From DASTCC01 sp035711465 (GTDB lineage: Bacteria > Acidobacteriota > Vicinamibacteria > Vicinamibacterales > SCN-69-37): DNA of 7,063 nt. Location: positions 1 through 7,063 of the forward strand of contig DASTCC010000482.1 in NCBI GenBank assembly GCA_035711465.1, given 5' to 3'. Positions within the stretch are counted from its first letter, which is position 1; every line of letters starts with the position of its first letter. The notes beneath the pieces were generated by a model that saw only the letters and a list, made by a program, of their open reading frames with translations, was not told where the DNA came from and did not search any database. This document shows, piece by piece, positions 5,222-7,063 of the stretch. The position numbers and the translations under genes were made by a program.

Positions 5222-7063
5222 CTACTTCACGAAGCTGCCGGCCGCCGTCGCGGTCATGCCGTTGGCGGTCGTCGTCGCCGTCACCTGGTAGGTGCCCGAC
5301 GGATCCTTACGGCTCGGCTTGAACGAATACGTCGCGACGCCGGTGCCGTTGGTGACGCCGGTGCTGGTCACGACGACGCCGTTCGGCTTGGTCAGGCGGA
5401 AGACGACGGTGGCGCCGGAGAGACCCGCGCCCGAGGCGCTGACGGTCGCCGTCATGCTGGTGGCGCCGCCCTTGCCCGGGCCGATCGTCAGGCCGACGTC
5501 CAACCCGGTGACGACCGTGATCGTGCCGTTGGCGGCGCCGTTCGGGCCGGTCGCCCGGCTCGCGTTGACGGTGTGCCCGTTCGGGCCGGATGCACCGCTG
5601 TCGGGCGTGACGGTGAGACTCGCGGACGTCGTCGCGCCAGGCGCGAGCGTGACGTAGGCGGTCGAGAAGACGCCGCTCCAGCCCGCCGGCACCGCGTCAG
5701 TGAGGTCGAAGGCCGCGTCCGGGCAGCTCGAGCCGTCGTTGTTCCGGACGCTGACGTCGAAGCTCACCGGACTGCCGGGCTGGGTCATCACGTTGCCGCC
5801 GGGATTGAGTGTGACCGTCGGCGTGCCCGTGTTGCAGGGCGCGCTCGGCACGGTCACGGCGACCGCGGCGCCGGAGGCGTTGGCCCAGACCGTGGTGATG
5901 CTGACTCCCGAGACGTTGTCAGTGAAAGTCTGGCCGGCGTCCAGCGTCGAGTCGAACGTGCCGCTCACCGGATCGAGGTCGATCTGATCGCTGCTGTTGT
6001 TGACCGCATCGGCGCCGGTGTGGACGGTGACGCCCGAGCCGACGCTCCCGTCGAAGCCGTACGACGTACGCGCTTCGACGTAGTACCACGTCTTGTTGCC
6101 AGAGCCGTCGACCGACTTGAGAATCTTGATCGCCTTCGGCGCGCCGCCCGAGGGCGACGAGAAGGATTCGATCTGATACGTGCCGCTCGCGCTCGCCGTC
6201 TGAATGGCCGGCGAGCTGCCGTAGGCGAGCCAGCCGAGGCGCTGCTTCTGGAACGCGGTGAAGTGGCCGGTGGCCGACAGGCCCATCATGTCGCGGTCGT
6301 CGCCGTACTCGATCGACGAGCAGCCGCCGGTGTCGCACGGCACCGAGTGCGAGTGATGGAGACCGAAGTTGTGGCCGAGCTCATGGGCGACGACCTTGAG
6401 GGCGTAGTTGCCGTCGATCCAGGCCCGCGACGGGTTGCCGCCGACCGTGCCCAGGCCCCACCAGCTGCAGCCGATGTTCGGGAACGCGTAGACCTTGCGG
6501 GTGTACGCGCCGAGGTTGATGCCCGACTGCTGCGCCTTCTGGTCGGCCTGCGAAGAGATGCTGTTGTAGTCGCAGCCGGCGCCGTTCATGTTGAGCGTGA
6601 ACCAGCCGGCGACGGTGAAGTTCATCGACGTCTGATTGAACGAGCTCTCGCGGTAGAAGTCGGCGACAGTCTGATTCACCGCCTGGGCGTCGTTCGCGTT
6701 GTAGGGCGCCGACGGGTTGTCGAGGAAGTTCACCAGGAGCACGATCGTCTTCTGCTCGCCGAACGTGTTCGAGGTGATCTGCGACACGACCTGCGTTCCG
6801 GAGCCGCTCTTCGACAGCTGCAGCGTGTCGGCGTTCTTCATCCTGCCGCGGGCGCGGATGCGCGTGCCGGTCTCGACGTCAGGTTCGCCGTCAGTGAATT
6901 CGAGGCGGATGCGCCGGCGGCCATTGGCGTTTCCGCGGCCGCTGTTGCCCGGGTCTTCGTCGAGCGCGAGGAAGTGATTGAGGCGCGAGCCGGACGGGCC
7001 GTCCTCATAGATCGCCTCGAATTCGCCTTCGAACTGGACCTCGGCCTGCGACCCTGGACCCTG
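5222..7063 (-). CDS. Secreted metzincin protease, M11/gametolysin-like, with NEW3-like and Ig-like C-terminal domains (5' end outside window)
   Basis: Probable extracellular zinc endopeptidase. An ATG exists at 6841, but the frame is open and codon-biased from there to the window edge, so the true start lies outside; 613 residues are visible. Residues ~7-74 look like a small beta-rich domain (RRRIRLEFTDGEPDVETGTRIRARG). The catalytic domain spans ~95-320. HELGHNFGLHH (~227-237; bases 6353-6385) matches the metzincin HExxHxxGxxH, with three zinc-binding His and the catalytic Glu, and EYGDDRDMMG (~252-261) supplies the Met-turn. The combination resembles peptidase family M11. Several Cys, for example in GCSWWG and CDTGGC, suggest disulfides and export. 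Residues ~412-520 resemble a NEW3-type beta-sandwich (DAVPAGWSG, LAPGATTSASLTV), and ~520-613 an Ig-like fold, both usual in secreted enzymes for substrate binding or spacing. TAG stop at 5222-5224. The signal peptide should lie upstream of the window. A hairpin follows the gene, so it is probably transcribed separately from padR. Confidence 0.87.
   Translation of the reverse strand, partial: QGPGSQAEVQFEGEFEAIYEDGPSGSRLNHFLALDEDPGNSGRGNANGRRRIRLEFTDGEPDVETGTRIRARGRMKNADTLQLSKSGSGTQVVSQITSNTFGEQKTIVLLVNFLDNPSAPYNANDAQAVNQTVADFYRESSFNQTSMNFTVAGWFTLNMNGAGCDYNSISSQADQKAQQSGINLGAYTRKVYAFPNIGCSWWGLGTVGGNPSRAWIDGNYALKVVAHELGHNFGLHHSHSVPCDTGGCSSIEYGDDRDMMGLSATGHFTAFQKQRLGWLAYGSSPAIQTASASGTYQIESFSSPSGGAPKAIKILKSVDGSGNKTWYYVEARTSYGFDGSVGSGVTVHTGADAVNNSSDQIDLDPVSGTFDSTLDAGQTFTDNVSGVSITTVWANASGAAVAVTVPSAPCNTGTPTVTLNPGGNVMTQPGSPVSFDVSVRNNDGSSCPDAAFDLTDAVPAGWSGVFSTAYVTLAPGATTSASLTVTPDSGASGPNGHTVNASRATGPNGAANGTITVVTGLDVGLTIGPGKGGATSMTATVSASGAGLSGATVVFRLTKPNGVVVTSTGVTNGTGVATYSFKPSRKDPSGTYQVTATTTANGMTATAAGSFVK

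Noticed and set aside
7050..7063. Two copies of GACCCTG at the right edge, resembling another 7-bp repeat
   Set aside because: The bases lie in the open frame of the metalloprotease (read as Gln-Gly-Pro-Gly) and only two copies are visible before the window ends. Intriguing beside the 1840-1888 array, but not enough to call.
6841..7063. ATG at 6839-6841 as true metalloprotease start with a 222-nt upstream region
   Set aside because: The upstream stretch is an open frame with strong G/C third positions and a protein-like pattern, so the gene continues beyond the window.

Overview
The window is GC-rich DNA, with strong G/C preference at third codon positions in all five genes. It most likely comes from an Acidobacteriota genome, perhaps the Vicinamibacteria (soil subdivision 6). 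The main reason is a short PadR-type regulator translationally coupled to a long, ATPase-less MacB/FtsX-like permease of the ADOP type (acidobacterial duplicated orphan permease), a pairing typical of that phylum. The taxonomic call is inference from gene content; there is no rRNA or marker gene here.

Layout from left to right. At 1-416 (+) is the 3' end of a helix-rich protein of unknown function. It converges, with a 31-nt gap, on a minus-strand block. Read in the direction of transcription (right to left), that block holds: (i) a secreted zinc metalloprotease of metzincin/M11 (gametolysin-like) type with C-terminal beta-sandwich domains (5222-7063, 5' end cut by the window edge), followed by a strong hairpin (5172-5203); (ii) an intergenic region with a perfect 8-bp inverted repeat (5068-5091) that is a candidate PadR operator; (iii) the PadR regulator (4651-5019); (iv) the ADOP permease (1892-4654), joined to PadR by an ATGA overlap; (v) an 85-nt gap containing two structured elements; (vi) an M23 peptidase lipoprotein with a PPC-like N-terminal domain and two SH3-like repeats (448-1806).

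PadR, ADOP and M23 could form one operon: an autoregulated switch controlling an envelope permease and a periplasmic cell-wall hydrolase. FtsX-family permeases are known to control M23 hydrolases in other bacteria (FtsEX-EnvC, FtsEX-PcsB), so the ADOP-M23 adjacency is worth testing, though it may be chance. The most unusual non-coding structure is in the ADOP-M23 gap. It is a run of seven 7-bp units that mutate gradually from GGGGCTT-like to AAGTTCT-like and form an inverted repeat in which every pair is Watson-Crick or G.U when read as + strand RNA. It sits beside a separate near-palindrome just upstream of the M23 start.

There are no tRNA or rRNA genes, CRISPR arrays, transposases or prophage genes in the window.
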